From: Bacillaceae bacterium S4-13-56
GTDB taxonomy: Bacteria > Bacillota > Bacilli > Bacillales > JAWJLM01
Length of the DNA: 47,573 nucleotides
Reading direction: 5' to 3'
Assembly: GCA_040191315.1 (NCBI GenBank)
Contig: JAWJLM010000042.1
Location: forward strand, 1-47,573
A program made the translations under genes and the position numbers. Under the pieces are notes generated by a model. That model was not told the origin of the DNA and did no database searches. It saw only the letters and a program-made list of their open reading frames with translations. This document shows positions 10,637 through 18,631 of the stretch, piece after piece. How positions within the stretch are numbered: position 1 is the first letter of the stretch; every line of letters begins with the position of its first letter.

Positions 10637-10932
10637 TTTGTCTAGCTCCAGCGCCCTATCGACTAGAGACGGTTCCCTCCTCTCCATCGATAAGTCAACA
10701 TCGATGAAGGAGGTTCGGTTAAAAACGCGACATCCGATTACTCGGCCCACCGAAAACATTTGTCGCAACACCGAACTGACTCGCAGGATGCGAGCCCTCG
10801 TGAACCGTGTTTCCTTTATCTCGGAGGATCGTAGGCTAAAACCGCCACATCGTGTGGCAACGCCTACGTGACCCACATCCTGTGGGCCTCACCGCCTTAC
10901 GTCGATGATCAAGGGCGCTTGCGCTTTTCTAA
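10637..10932 (+). repeat. Family A long structured repeat, complete copy
   Basis: Left end TTTGTCTAGCTCCAGCG, right end GGGCGCTTGCGCTTTTCT. Compared with the short copy at 23332-23485 it carries extra palindromic cassettes. The first has GTTCGG/CCGAAC enclosing GCGACA/TGTCGC and CTCGC/GCGAG. The second (10826-10888) has GTAGGC/GCCTAC enclosing GCCACA/TGTGGC, plus CCCACA/TGTGGG. Open frames on both strands here are by-products of the GC-rich repeat. It fills most of the 10354-11023 gap together with family B copy 2. Confidence 0.85.
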
Positions 10933-11023
10933 TGTATGTTAAAACCTTCCTCGAGTATGTTTTAGGGAACTACAAATAATAGGAATGTCGTAAACCTTAT
11001 GAATAGAGAGGAGCTGTTTTCGA

Positions 11024-11209
11024 ATGAGCAGACGTAGAGGTGTTATGTCTCCACAGCTTAAAGAGGAAATAGCAAAAGAACTTGGTTTTTACGACACGGT
11101 ACAGAAAGAAGGTTGGGGCGGAATTAAAGCCCGTGACGCCGGAAACATGGTTAAGAGAGCCATTCAAATTGCCGAAGAACAACTTGCTAATGGTGGGCAG
11201 AACCGATAA
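11024..11209 (+). CDS. sspF: Small acid-soluble spore protein F (alpha/beta-type SASP)
   Basis: This is a 61 aa DNA-binding spore protein of the SspF subgroup. It has the conserved [24 protein letters not shown] start and the [22 protein letters not shown] segment; alpha/beta SASPs coat forespore DNA and protect it from UV and hydrolysis. GAGAGGAG precedes the ATG. Its place between veg and ispE matches B. subtilis. I could not find a convincing sigma-G promoter; GTATG at 10955-10959 is only a partial match. Confidence 0.95.
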   Translation: MSRRRGVMSPQLKEEIAKELGFYDTVQKEGWGGIKARDAGNMVKRAIQIAEEQLANGGQNR

Positions 11210-11228
11210 GGGGCTGCCCCCTTTTTTA
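11207..11228 (+). terminator. sspF terminator
   Basis: AAGGGG/CCCCTT hairpin followed by TTTTT, overlapping the sspF stop codon. Confidence 0.75.
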
Positions 11229-11230
11229 AT

Positions 11231-11320
11231 GCAGATAGGAAAGTATAAAACTTTCCTATCTGCATAAGTGCAACTAAGGCATTCGCCACAAAGGCTTGGC
11301 GAATGCCAAGTTTTCTAATA
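11231..11320 (+). repeat. Family C repeat, copy 1 (short)
   Basis: Left hairpin GCAGATAGGAAAGT with its complement ACTTTCCTATCTGC, then AACTAAGGCATTCGCC and the complementary GGCGAATGCC, ending AAGTTTTCTAATAAG. It lacks the central GAAAGCAAGATTCGCTTTC-type segment of copies 2 to 4. Confidence 0.7.
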
Positions 11321-11379
11321 AGAAAAGTAATCATTATGCCTCGCTTCACAGAGCCACTATCTACCATGAAAATAGATTC

Positions 11380-11565
11380 CTAATCAAACAAGGAGTATAA
11401 ATCTTGTTCATCTTTGGGAATACCTTTAATAACAATATAGCCAGGTCGAAATAAACATTGGTAGCTCCTAAAAAAGGATACTCTGCATAAGAAACGGGTT
11501 GTGACGCTATAGAAGTACCATCTATTGTGACTAGATCACGTATACAAAAGTTTTACAGGGTCTTT
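11380..11565 (-). pseudogene. Degenerate small ORF, function unknown
   Basis: On the minus strand a start-like MKKDPVKLLY, then (frame change) RDLVTIDGTSIASQPVSYAE and YPFLGATNVY, then (second frame change) RPGYIVIKGIPKDEQDLYSL, end in a stop at 11380-11382. The pieces read as one protein-like sequence of nearly 60 residues broken by two frame shifts. I do not recognise the family. The 5' side abuts a family A' repeat, so a longer gene may have been truncated. It could also be chance; coding-like composition is the only support. Confidence 0.35.
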
Positions 11566-11582
11566 TTTCATACAAAAGTATA

Positions 11583-11755
11583 AAATTTGTCAGCTCCAGC
11601 GAAAAAGCATCATCGAGTAATCTTCGCCCCGAGTAAGGAAAGCTACTTAGAGCTAATCTGCGGGGGATGGCCACTGATTGAAGTTTCACTTTATCTCGCT
11701 CGTTTGGTCTACCTTCTTTCATCCATGTTCAAGGGCACTTCCCCTTTCGAATAGA
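11583..11755 (+). repeat. Family A' repeat with a nested family B remnant
   Basis: It starts TTTGTCAGCTCCAGCGAAAAAGC in degenerate form and continues with AAGCATCATCGAGTAATCTT, GCCCCGAGTAAGGAAAGCTA, and a decayed right end (AAGGGCACTTCCCCTTT). Bases 11660-11694 are the 3' end of a family B element, including GGCCACTGATTGAAGTTTCA and the terminal TTTAT, followed by the CTCGCTCG stretch that follows TTTAT in family A. Confidence 0.75.
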
Positions 11756-11757
11756 TA

Positions 11758-11785
11758 TTGATTCGTTTCTCAATTATGATACAAT
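11758..11785 (+). promoter_or_regulatory. ispE promoter
   Basis: TTGATT (11758-11763), 16-bp spacer, extended -10 TGATACAAT with TACAAT at 11780-11785. Confidence 0.6.
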
Positions 11786-11818
11786 AACGAACGATAGGAA
11801 ATAAAAGCAGGTGACAAG

Positions 11819-12670
11819 ATGAAAGTAATGGAGAAGGCTCCAGCTAAAATAAATCTAGGGTTAGATGTTAAATATAAACGAGATGATGGATACCATGAAG
11901 TCGAAATGGTTATGACAACGGTAGACTTGGCTGATCGGATTGAATGTACACCTTTATCACAAAATAAAACAAAAATTGTTTCTCAGCATCGATTTGTCCC
12001 CAATGATGAAAAAAACTTAGCTTATCAAGTAGCAGAAGTACTTAAGAAAAGATTTAACATCCATTCTGGAGTAGAAATAAAGATTGATAAACAAATCCCG
12101 GTAGCAGCAGGGCTAGCTGGGGGTAGTAGTGATGCTGCTGCAACACTGCGTGCCCTCAACCGTTTGTGGCAGCTTAATCTTTCTTTAGATGAGCTTGCTG
12201 CTATTGGAGCAGAAATAGGCTCAGATGTTTCTTTTTGTGTTTATGGCGGGACGGCTATTGCTAGAGGACGTGGTGAATTGATTGAACATCTTCCCACGCC
12301 ACCAAGCTGCTGGGTTGTTTTGGCTAAACCTAATTTAGGTGTATCAACTCAAACTGTATATCAACAATTAAAAGTGAAAGATATTAAACATCCTGAAATA
12401 GATCAAATTGTTCAAGGGATAAGAACTGGTAACTTCGAAAGAATCTGTGATCATGTAGGTAATGTATTGGAATCGGTTACACTAAAACTTCACCCAGAAG
12501 TTGCGTTAATTAAAAAACATATGGTCATTGGTGGAGCAGAAGCAGTCCTAATGAGCGGAAGCGGGCCAACCGTTTTTGCTCTTTCACAATATGAATCTAG
12601 GGTAGAACGATTATACAATAGCCTTCGGGGATTTTGTGAGGAAGTTTTTGTTGTTCGGTTATTAGGATAA
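11819..12670 (+). CDS. ispE: 4-diphosphocytidyl-2-C-methyl-D-erythritol kinase
   Basis: This GHMP-family kinase of the MEP isoprenoid pathway phosphorylates the 2-hydroxyl of CDP-ME. The N-terminal [11 protein letters not shown] block, the glycine-rich ATP loop [14 protein letters not shown] at about residues 94-107 and the C-terminal [11 protein letters not shown] motif are all present. It is 283 aa, close to the B. subtilis protein. AGGTGA lies just before the ATG at 11819. It has its own promoter and no obvious terminator before family B copy 3. Confidence 0.96.
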   Translation: MKVMEKAPAKINLGLDVKYKRDDGYHEVEMVMTTVDLADRIECTPLSQNKTKIVSQHRFVPNDEKNLAYQVAEVLKKRFNIHSGVEIKIDKQIPVAAGLAGGSSDAAATLRALNRLWQLNLSLDELAAIGAEIGSDVSFCVYGGTAIARGRGELIEHLPTPPSCWVVLAKPNLGVSTQTVYQQLKVKDIKHPEIDQIVQGIRTGNFERICDHVGNVLESVTLKLHPEVALIKKHMVIGGAEAVLMSGSGPTVFALSQYESRVERLYNSLRGFCEEVFVVRLLG

Positions 12671-12683
12671 CTCTTTATGGACC

Positions 12684-12921
12684 TCTATCCCGCATGAACG
12701 GGCAGTCGTACCCTCACCTCAAGTCTTAAGTGAAACGAAAAGAGTAGGTAGGGGATGAACTCTCATGAAAATAAAACATTGAATTTTCATCCTTGTTGGT
12801 GAAGCTTTTTTCATGGCTGGTTGCCCGTAAATGTCCGATTGGTTCAAGGGCCTTTAGTTCATACCCTTGGGTGCTAATAATCAGTGGGGACGGCCGCTGA
12901 TAGATTTAAGTTTCACTTTAT
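12684..12921 (+). repeat. Family B structured repeat, copy 3 (core-first form)
   Basis: Left border TCTAT (12684-12688), right border TTTAT (12917-12921). CGGGCA and TGCCCG close the 5' domain. The core hairpin carries AAGTGAAAC (12728-12736). The AT-rich arm (12763-12816) comes after the core and is the reverse complement of the arm in copies 1 and 2. The ATCAGTGG/CCGCTGAT hairpin has a T-G pair, and GTTTCACTT (12910-12918) pairs with the core loop. Confidence 0.85.
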
Positions 12922-12950
12922 TGAAAAATTCCGTACAAAAGTGATATATT
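12921..12950 (+). promoter_or_regulatory. purR promoter abutting family B copy 3
   Basis: TTGAAA (12921-12926), 18-bp spacer, TATATT (12945-12950). The first base of the -35 is the last base of the repeat. No clear PurBox pair is visible. Confidence 0.6.
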
Positions 12951-12983
12951 ATAGTAAAATTATTCGGATTTTGAGGTGTGGCC

Positions 12984-13799
12984 ATGAAAAGAAGTGGACG
13001 ATTAATTGCTATGACGCACTATTTATTAGACAGGCCCCATAGTCTTGTTTCTTTACCTTATTTCTCGGAAAAGTTTCACTCGGCAAAATCCTCGATAAGT
13101 GAGGATTTAGCTATTATCGACGAAAAGTTTCAGGAAATGGGAATCGGATATTTAGAAACCATATCTGGTGCAAGAGGTGGTGTGAAATACATACCAAAGG
13201 TTCAGCAAACAGATAGTAATGAATTCGCGGAGTGGTTGTGTCAAAGATTAGAGGAACAGGAGCGGCTCCTCCCAGGTGGATATTTATTCATGAGTGATTT
13301 ATTAGGTAAGCCAGATGTAGTCAAAAAGATTGGAAGACTTTTTGCTTCTCAAATGGAAGGTAAGCCTGTTGACTATGTAATGACCGTCGCTACGAAAGGG
13401 ATACCATTAGCTTATGGAGTTGCGGGTTTTTTGAATGTTCCGGTGGTAATTGTACGAAGAGACCCTAAAGTTACAGAAGGCTCAACAGTGAGCATTAACT
13501 ATGTTTCTGGGTCCTCCCGAAAGATTCAAACAATGGTACTTCCAAAAAGAAGTTTAAAAGAAGGTGCCAATGTTTTCATAGTCGATGACTTTATGAAGGC
13601 TGGCGGAACTATTAATGGTATGAAAAGTTTATTAAACGAATTTAACGCAACAGTTGCGGGTATTGGAGTACTTGTTGAAGCTGAAGATGAAGATGAAGAT
13701 CGTGTAGTCGATGAGTACACGTCTATTCTGAAAGTGAAAAAAGTAGATGAAAAGAACCGTAGCATTGAAATGCAAAAAGGAAACTATTTTGACAAATAA
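12984..13799 (+). CDS. purR: Purine operon repressor PurR
   Basis: This is the PRPP-responsive repressor of purine synthesis genes (271 aa). An N-terminal winged helix (SGRLIAMTHYLL to SAKSSISEDL) is joined to a phosphoribosyltransferase-like domain. That domain has MTVATKGIPLAYG, VSINYVSGSSR and the PRPP loop VDDFMKAGGTINGM. I use the ATG at 12984 with GAGGTG upstream; the GTG at 12978 overlaps that site. In B. subtilis ridA (yabJ) follows in the same operon; here spoVG is next. Confidence 0.96.
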   Translation: MKRSGRLIAMTHYLLDRPHSLVSLPYFSEKFHSAKSSISEDLAIIDEKFQEMGIGYLETISGARGGVKYIPKVQQTDSNEFAEWLCQRLEEQERLLPGGYLFMSDLLGKPDVVKKIGRLFASQMEGKPVDYVMTVATKGIPLAYGVAGFLNVPVVIVRRDPKVTEGSTVSINYVSGSSRKIQTMVLPKRSLKEGANVFIVDDFMKAGGTINGMKSLLNEFNATVAGIGVLVEAEDEDEDRVVDEYTSILKVKKVDEKNRSIEMQKGNYFDK

Positions 13800-13892
13800 A
13801 TAATTTTATAGATAAAAAACAGGATTAAAATGTTCGAAAAATGGGAATAATACGGATATTTTTAAAAAAAGTTAGAAAAACTTGCAAGAATA

Positions 13893-13920
13893 GAAGGATT
13901 TTGTTCGTTAATTGTTGAAT
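13893..13920 (+). promoter_or_regulatory. spoVG sigma-H promoter and AT-rich AbrB target region
   Basis: GAAGGATTT (13893-13901), 12-bp gap, GTTGAAT (13914-13920), a full match to the sigma-H pattern RNAGGAWWW-N11-12-RNNGAAT. The upstream 13800-13890 region is very AT-rich, as at the AbrB-bound spoVG promoter of B. subtilis. Confidence 0.85.
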
Positions 13921-13961
13921 AGATGGTAATAAGTTCTATAGGAAAAAGGTGGTGAAACATG

Positions 13962-14255
13962 ATGGAAGTGACTGACGTAAGATTACGCCGCGTAAGTACC
14001 GAAGGAAGAATGAGAGCGATTGCATCTATTACATTGGATCAGGAATTTGTGGTTCATGATATCCGTGTGATTGACGGAAACAACGGGTTATTTGTAGCAA
14101 TGCCAAGTAAAAGGACTCCTGACGGGGAATTTAGGGATATTGCGCACCCAATTAATTCAACCACTCGTGCCAAAATTCAAGATGCAGTTCTAGAGGAATA
14201 TCACCGTGCAGGCGAGGTAGAAGAGGTAACTTACGAAGAAGCAGGTGCTTCGTAG
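13962..14255 (+). CDS. spoVG: SpoVG RNA-binding regulator
   Basis: This 97 aa protein nearly matches B. subtilis SpoVG through [41 protein letters not shown] and the AGAS end. SpoVG affects asymmetric division and cortex formation and binds RNA or DNA in several Firmicutes. Two ATGs overlap (13959 and 13962); the second gives the family start and better spacing from GGTGG. A sigma-H promoter lies upstream and abrB, its classic repressor, is in this window. Confidence 0.97.
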   Translation: MEVTDVRLRRVSTEGRMRAIASITLDQEFVVHDIRVIDGNNGLFVAMPSKRTPDGEFRDIAHPINSTTRAKIQDAVLEEYHRAGEVEEVTYEEAGAS

Positions 14256-14276
14256 GATTCACCGAACAACAGCAGG

Positions 14277-14312
14277 AGTCTAATCTAATGAGGTTAGGCT
14301 TCTTTTATTTGT
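14277..14312 (+). terminator. spoVG terminator
   Basis: AGTCTAATCT/AGGTTAGGCT stem with G-T pairs, loop AATG, followed by a T-rich tail. Confidence 0.8.
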
Positions 14313-14459
14313 TTTTTGGTAGTCGTTTTTTGTTTTCCCTCATCAACTATCATCTTCCCTCTTAAACTCACCTTATGTATATTTTACAAGTTTCTTAATG
14401 TTGAAAAGAATTGTATTTTAAGATATATTCGTAATGGACTAAATGGACGGAGGGAACTT

Positions 14460-15839
14460 ATGATCAATCGATTTGCGGTGGTTTTGGCTGCTGGACAAGG
14501 CACTAGAATGAAATCAAAACTATATAAAGTGCTCCATCCTGTTTGTGGGAAGCCAATGGTGGAGCATGTAGTTGACCAATTAAGATTATCTCAGTTTACT
14601 GAAATTGTAACAGTAGTGGGCTTTGGGGCTGAAAAGGTAAAAGAACAACTTGGAGGCAAAAGTCAATTTGTCATTCAAGAACAACAGCTAGGAACAGGTC
14701 ACGCTGTTCAAATGGCTGCACCTTTAATCAAGGATAAACAAGGAACAACTATCGTTATTTGTGGGGATACACCACTTCTTACAGCAGAAACTTTAAATTC
14801 CTTGTTGCAGCATCACGAGGAGTCAAAAGCTAAGGCGACAGTATTAACCGCTTGTGTTGAGGATCCGACAGGCTACGGAAGAATTATTAGAGATGAAAAC
14901 GGACTTGTTGAGCGGATTGTCGAACAAAAAGACGCCTCAGAACAGGAACAAAGCATTCAAGAAATTAATACTGGAACCTATTGTTTTGATAATGAAGCTC
15001 TGTTCTCTGCCTTAGAGAAGGTATCTAATGATAATGCTCAAGGTGAATACTATTTACCTGATGTTATGGGAATATTAAGAAGACAAAACGAAATTATTAG
15101 TGCCTATCAAACCCCTCATTTTGAAGAAACCATAGGAGTGAATGATCGAGTTGCCTTATCAGAAGCAGAACGAATCATGCGCCGACGGATTAATCGTAAA
15201 CATATGAAAAATGGAGTTACCATTCTAGATCCAGAAAATACTTATATCGATAGTGATGTGCAAATAGGCCGTGATACGATCGTCCATCCAGGTACTATAA
15301 TAAAAGGAAATACGGTGATTGGGGAAGATGTAGAGATCGGACCTCACTCTGAAATTCGTGATTGTCAAATAGGAAATGGAACAGTGATTAAGCAAAGTGT
15401 TGCTCATGATAGTCAAATTGGGGAGCGGGTACAGATAGGGCCGTTTGCCCATATTAGACTAGAAACTTCCATTGAAGACCAAGCTAGAATTGGAAATTTT
15501 GTTGAAATGAAAAAAACAGCATTTGGTAAGGGCTCTAAAGCCTCCCATTTAAGCTATATTGGTGATGCTGAAATAGGAGAATCAGTTAACTTAGGTTGTG
15601 GTTCTATTACGGTTAATTATGATGGAAAAAATAAATATAAGACAGTGGTAGAGGACCATGCATTTATTGGGTGTAATGCAAATTTAGTAGCACCAGTGAT
15701 TATTGGAAAAGGTGCCTTTGTTGCAGCTGGGTCGACAATTAATAAAAATGTACCAGCAGAGGCTTTATCTATTGCTAGAGCGCGTCAAACAAATAAAGAA
15801 GGTTATGCAGCTAAGATTCAGCAAAAGAAAAAAGATTAA
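14460..15839 (+). CDS. glmU: Bifunctional N-acetylglucosamine-1-phosphate uridyltransferase / glucosamine-1-phosphate acetyltransferase
   Basis: This enzyme makes UDP-GlcNAc for peptidoglycan (459 aa). The N-terminal nucleotidyltransferase has [19 protein letters not shown] at about residues 9-27. The C-terminal left-handed beta-helix shows repeated hexapeptides ([26 protein letters not shown]) and ends with [15 protein letters not shown] and [24 protein letters not shown] precedes the ATG at 14460. The frame is open back to 14316 but that extension is not family-like. It is followed by prs 14 nt downstream, as in B. subtilis. Confidence 0.97.
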   Translation: MINRFAVVLAAGQGTRMKSKLYKVLHPVCGKPMVEHVVDQLRLSQFTEIVTVVGFGAEKVKEQLGGKSQFVIQEQQLGTGHAVQMAAPLIKDKQGTTIVICGDTPLLTAETLNSLLQHHEESKAKATVLTACVEDPTGYGRIIRDENGLVERIVEQKDASEQEQSIQEINTGTYCFDNEALFSALEKVSNDNAQGEYYLPDVMGILRRQNEIISAYQTPHFEETIGVNDRVALSEAERIMRRRINRKHMKNGVTILDPENTYIDSDVQIGRDTIVHPGTIIKGNTVIGEDVEIGPHSEIRDCQIGNGTVIKQSVAHDSQIGERVQIGPFAHIRLETSIEDQARIGNFVEMKKTAFGKGSKASHLSYIGDAEIGESVNLGCGSITVNYDGKNKYKTVVEDHAFIGCNANLVAPVIIGKGAFVAAGSTINKNVPAEALSIARARQTNKEGYAAKIQQKKKD

Positions 15840-15853
15840 TGGAGGTTTCCAAC

Positions 15854-16807
15854 ATGTCTCATCGGTATGAAGATCAATCCTTAAAAGTATTTTCTTTGAA
15901 TTCAAATCCATCTCTAGCTAAAGAAATTGCAGAGCGCATAGGTGTAGAATTGGGAAAATGTTCTGTTTCTCATTTCAGTGACGGAGAAATCCAAATTAAT
16001 ATTGAGGAAAGTATTCGTGGTTGTGATGTTTATGTAGTTCAATCTACTAGTGCTCCAGTAAATCAGCATATTATGGAACTTTTAATTATGATCGATGCTT
16101 TGAAGAGAGCATCTGCAAAATCGATTAACATTGTTATCCCTTATTATGGCTATGCTCGACAGGATAGAAAAGCTAGAGCGCGAGAGCCAATTACATCTAA
16201 GCTTGTAGCTAATTTAATTGAAACAGCAGGAGCTACTCGAGTCATTATGTTAGATCTTCATGCTCCACAAATTCAAGGGTTCTTTGATATTCCTAATGAC
16301 CATTTGTTAGGAGTACCTATTTTATCGGATTATTTTCAAGGAAAGAATATGGAGGAAATCGTTATTGTCTCTCCTGACCATGGTGGAGTAACTAGAGCTA
16401 GAAAAATGGCGGATCGATTAAAAGCACCAATTGCTATTATTGATAAACGTCGTCCTAAACCAAATGTAGCAGAAGTGATGAACATTGTAGGAAATATCGA
16501 AGGAAAAACAGCTATTATTATTGATGATATCATTGATACAGCTGGTACTATTACTCTTGCAGCTAATGCCTTAGTGGAAAACGGGGCTACTGAGGTTTAT
16601 GCGGCTTGCACACATCCAGTGCTATCGGGACCTGCCATAGAACGGATCAATAATTCCAAAATTAAAGAACTAGTGATTACGAACACGATTCCATTGCCAG
16701 AGGAAAAGCAGAGTGATAAAATCACAGTTCTTTCAGTTGCACCTCTCATTAGTGAAGCAATTATTCGTGTACATGAACGGCAGTCCATTAGTATCCTCTT
16801 TGACTAA
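15854..16807 (+). CDS. prs: Ribose-phosphate pyrophosphokinase (PRPP synthetase)
   Basis: This enzyme makes PRPP from ribose 5-phosphate and ATP for purine, pyrimidine, His and Trp synthesis. It is 317 aa, the length of the B. subtilis enzyme. The flexible loop [20 protein letters not shown] and the PRPP loop [11 protein letters not shown] (from about residue 222) are clear. GGAGG at 15841-15845 selects the ATG at 15854. It is co-transcribed with glmU. Its product is also the effector of PurR, encoded upstream. Confidence 0.98.
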   Translation: MSHRYEDQSLKVFSLNSNPSLAKEIAERIGVELGKCSVSHFSDGEIQINIEESIRGCDVYVVQSTSAPVNQHIMELLIMIDALKRASAKSINIVIPYYGYARQDRKARAREPITSKLVANLIETAGATRVIMLDLHAPQIQGFFDIPNDHLLGVPILSDYFQGKNMEEIVIVSPDHGGVTRARKMADRLKAPIAIIDKRRPKPNVAEVMNIVGNIEGKTAIIIDDIIDTAGTITLAANALVENGATEVYAACTHPVLSGPAIERINNSKIKELVITNTIPLPEEKQSDKITVLSVAPLISEAIIRVHERQSISILFD

Positions 16808-16824
16808 AAAATATAAAAAAACTT

Positions 16825-16857
16825 GAAACGACAGCTTAATTGATCTGTCGTTTTTTC
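16825..16857 (+). terminator. prs terminator
   Basis: AAACGACAG/CTGTCGTTT 9-bp stem followed by a T-run. Confidence 0.85.
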
Positions 16858-16884
16858 ATTTTCCTATATTTCTTTTTAATACAT

Positions 16885-16910
16885 GTTTAAGGACTGTCCA
16901 ATTAGGGAAA
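16885..16910 (+). promoter_or_regulatory. sigma-B promoter of ctc
   Basis: GTTTAA (16885-16890), 14-bp gap, GGGAAA (16905-16910), matching the sigma-B pattern GTTTAA-N13-15-GGGWAW. B. subtilis ctc is the classic sigma-B gene. Confidence 0.75.
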
Positions 16911-16953
16911 ATTTAACTACTAGAGGTACATTAAGAAGAAGGGGTGATGAAAA

Positions 16954-17604
16954 ATGGGAGCCACATTAAAGGCTAGTAAACGTGAAAATTTTAGCAAATC
17001 CTATACAAAGGAACTGAGATCAGAAGGAGACATTCCAGCTATTGTATATGGTTATAGTCAAAAACCTCAAGCAGTACAAGTGAGTAGCATTGATTTACTT
17101 AAAACACTTAGAGATGAAGGTAGAAATGCAATAATATCTTTAACCATTGAAAACGGCCAAAAAGTAGATGTAATGCTGCAGGATTACCAAGCAGACCCTA
17201 TAAAGAATGAGGTTTTACATGCGGATTTTTATGCAGTTAATTTAGATGAAGAAAGAGATGTAGAAGTTGCTATCCATTTGAATGGAGAAGCACAAGGAGT
17301 AAAAGATGGCGGAATCTTGCAACAACCACTTCACCATTTAAACATTCGGGCAAAACCTAATGATATCCCCGAACAAATTACAGTTGATATTGATCAACTT
17401 GAAGTTGGAGATAGTATCATGGTTGGGGATCTAAAAGGTTCTAAAAATTATGAGATCGTCGATGCTGATGATAATACTATTGTTACAATATTACCTCCAC
17501 AAGTCGAAGAGGTTGTGGAATCTGGTGAACAGCAGGAAGAGCAACCAGAAGACTCAGAAGAAACCCCTGAAGATGAAAAGGGGGAAGAGGAATCCTCCTC
17601 TTAA
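16954..17604 (+). CDS. ctc: General stress protein Ctc (50S ribosomal protein L25, long form)
   Basis: This L25/TL5-type protein (216 aa) binds 5S rRNA. The N-terminal L25 domain covers about residues 5-95 (KRENFSKSYTKELRSEGDIPA, DFYAVNLDEERDVEV). A C-terminal TL5 domain follows to about 185, then a strongly acidic low-complexity tail rich in E, D and S. A sigma-B promoter is visible, fitting its role as a stress-induced ribosomal protein. The ATG at 16954 follows AAGGGGTGAT. Confidence 0.95.
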   Translation: MGATLKASKRENFSKSYTKELRSEGDIPAIVYGYSQKPQAVQVSSIDLLKTLRDEGRNAIISLTIENGQKVDVMLQDYQADPIKNEVLHADFYAVNLDEERDVEVAIHLNGEAQGVKDGGILQQPLHHLNIRAKPNDIPEQITVDIDQLEVGDSIMVGDLKGSKNYEIVDADDNTIVTILPPQVEEVVESGEQQEEQPEDSEETPEDEKGEEESSS

Positions 17605-17606
17605 AG

Positions 17607-17646
17607 AAATAGGGAGCGCTGAACTTCAGTGCTCCCTATTTTTACA
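17607..17646 (+). terminator. ctc terminator
   Basis: AAATAGGGAGC/GCTCCCTATTT 11-bp perfect stem followed by T residues. Confidence 0.9.
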
Positions 17647-17704
17647 TTTGGTAAAAGTCATGTAAAATAGAAAAAGCAAATGATTGGTTGAAAGGAAGTT
17701 AAGA

Positions 17705-18262
17705 ATGAAGTGTATTGTTGGTTTGGGTAATCCTGGAAGAAAATATGAAAGTACGCGGCATAACATTGGTTTTCTAGTAATTGATGAATTACTTAGAAGG
17801 AATGGATGGGCGTTAGATAAACATAAATTCAATGGGGATTATACTGTGGAAAATCTGCATGGGGAAAAAATTCTCTTATTAAAACCTCAGACCTACATGA
17901 ATTTGTCTGGTGAATCCATTAGACCTATGATGGATTTTTATCAAATAGAGCCGCAAGATATTACGATCATCTATGATGATTTAGATTTACCTCCCGGAAA
18001 AATTCGCTTGAGACAAAAAGGTGGTCACGGAGGTCATAATGGCATTCGATCAACCATTGATCACTTAGGTACAAAAGAGTTTAATCGTATTCGAATTGGG
18101 ATAGGTAGACCTACACCTCCTATGCCTGTAACTGACCATGTATTAGGTCAATTTTTCAAGGAAGAAGTGGATGAGATTCTACATAGCATTAAGAATGCAG
18201 CTGATGCCTGTGAGTCTTGGGCTCAAAAACCTTTTATTGAAGTTATGAATGATTATAATTAA
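17705..18262 (+). CDS. pth: Peptidyl-tRNA hydrolase (SpoVC)
   Basis: This enzyme releases tRNA from prematurely dropped peptidyl-tRNA (185 aa). The N-terminus MKCIVGLGNPGRKYESTRHN carries the catalytic His at residue 19 and a substrate-binding Asn at 9. The catalytic Asp lies in YDDLDLPPGKIR and GGHGGHNGIRS follows. AAAGGAAG selects the ATG at 17705. The order ctc-pth-fin-mfd is the standard Bacillus arrangement. Confidence 0.97.
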   Translation: MKCIVGLGNPGRKYESTRHNIGFLVIDELLRRNGWALDKHKFNGDYTVENLHGEKILLLKPQTYMNLSGESIRPMMDFYQIEPQDITIIYDDLDLPPGKIRLRQKGGHGGHNGIRSTIDHLGTKEFNRIRIGIGRPTPPMPVTDHVLGQFFKEEVDEILHSIKNAADACESWAQKPFIEVMNDYN

Positions 18263-18275
18263 ACATAAGGTTAAA

Positions 18276-18305
18276 GTATATTCTCCTCCAAGGAAGGAAA
18301 AACTT
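18276..18305 (+). promoter_or_regulatory. Possible sigma-F promoter of fin
   Basis: GTATA (18276-18280), 15-bp gap, GGAAAAACTT (18296-18305), which fits the sigma-F -10 pattern GGNNANANTR at all but the last position. B. subtilis fin is transcribed by sigma-F. Confidence 0.5.
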
Positions 18306-18335
18306 TGGATAATGATTAATTTTAGGAGGAGAAGC

Positions 18336-18566
18336 ATGGCTATTATCTATCAATGTAGACATTGTAATCAACAATTAGGATCAATGGACGAGGAAGTAGT
18401 AGATACCTCAACACTGGGTATAAATTCACTATCTCATGAAGAAAGAAAAACTATGATCCAATATAAGGATAATGGAGATGTCCATATACAAGTAATCTGT
18501 GAGAATTGTCAGGAGGCACTTGATCGTAATCCTGATTTTCATGAGCTTGATACTTTTATTCAATAA
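18336..18566 (+). CDS. fin: Anti-sigma-F factor Fin (YabK)
   Basis: This 76 aa zinc-binding protein helps switch the forespore from sigma-F to sigma-G by inhibiting sigma-F. It has two CxxC pairs (CRHC at residues 8-11 and CENC), the NEERK-like SHEERKTMIQYKDNGDVHI block and the QEALDRNPDFHE end, matching B. subtilis Fin in length. TTAGGAGGAG selects the ATG at 18336. A sigma-F-like promoter lies between pth and fin. Confidence 0.94.
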   Translation: MAIIYQCRHCNQQLGSMDEEVVDTSTLGINSLSHEERKTMIQYKDNGDVHIQVICENCQEALDRNPDFHELDTFIQ

Positions 18567-18598
18567 GTGAATCAACTAACTTAAAATAGAAAAAATAG

Positions 18599-18627
18599 GC
18601 TTTGGTTGTAAACCAAAGCATTTTTCA
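18599..18627 (+). terminator. fin terminator
   Basis: GCTTTGG/CCAAAGC 7-bp stem followed by ATTTTT. Confidence 0.75.
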
Positions 18628-18631
18628 CTTG

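Noticed and set aside
10607-10876. Overlapping open frames on both strands (also 10638-10871 +)
   Set aside because: They lie wholly in the GC-rich family A repeat, mirror each other because of its palindromes, and have no ribosome sites or recognisable protein features.
9597-12921. Integrative element or prophage in the veg-purR region
   Set aside because: Only non-coding repeats are inserted; veg, sspF, ispE and purR are in ancestral order and no integrase or phage gene is present.
14316-14459. N-terminal extension of glmU by 48 codons
   Set aside because: It starts in the spoVG terminator tail and the glmU ribosome site is directly before 14460.
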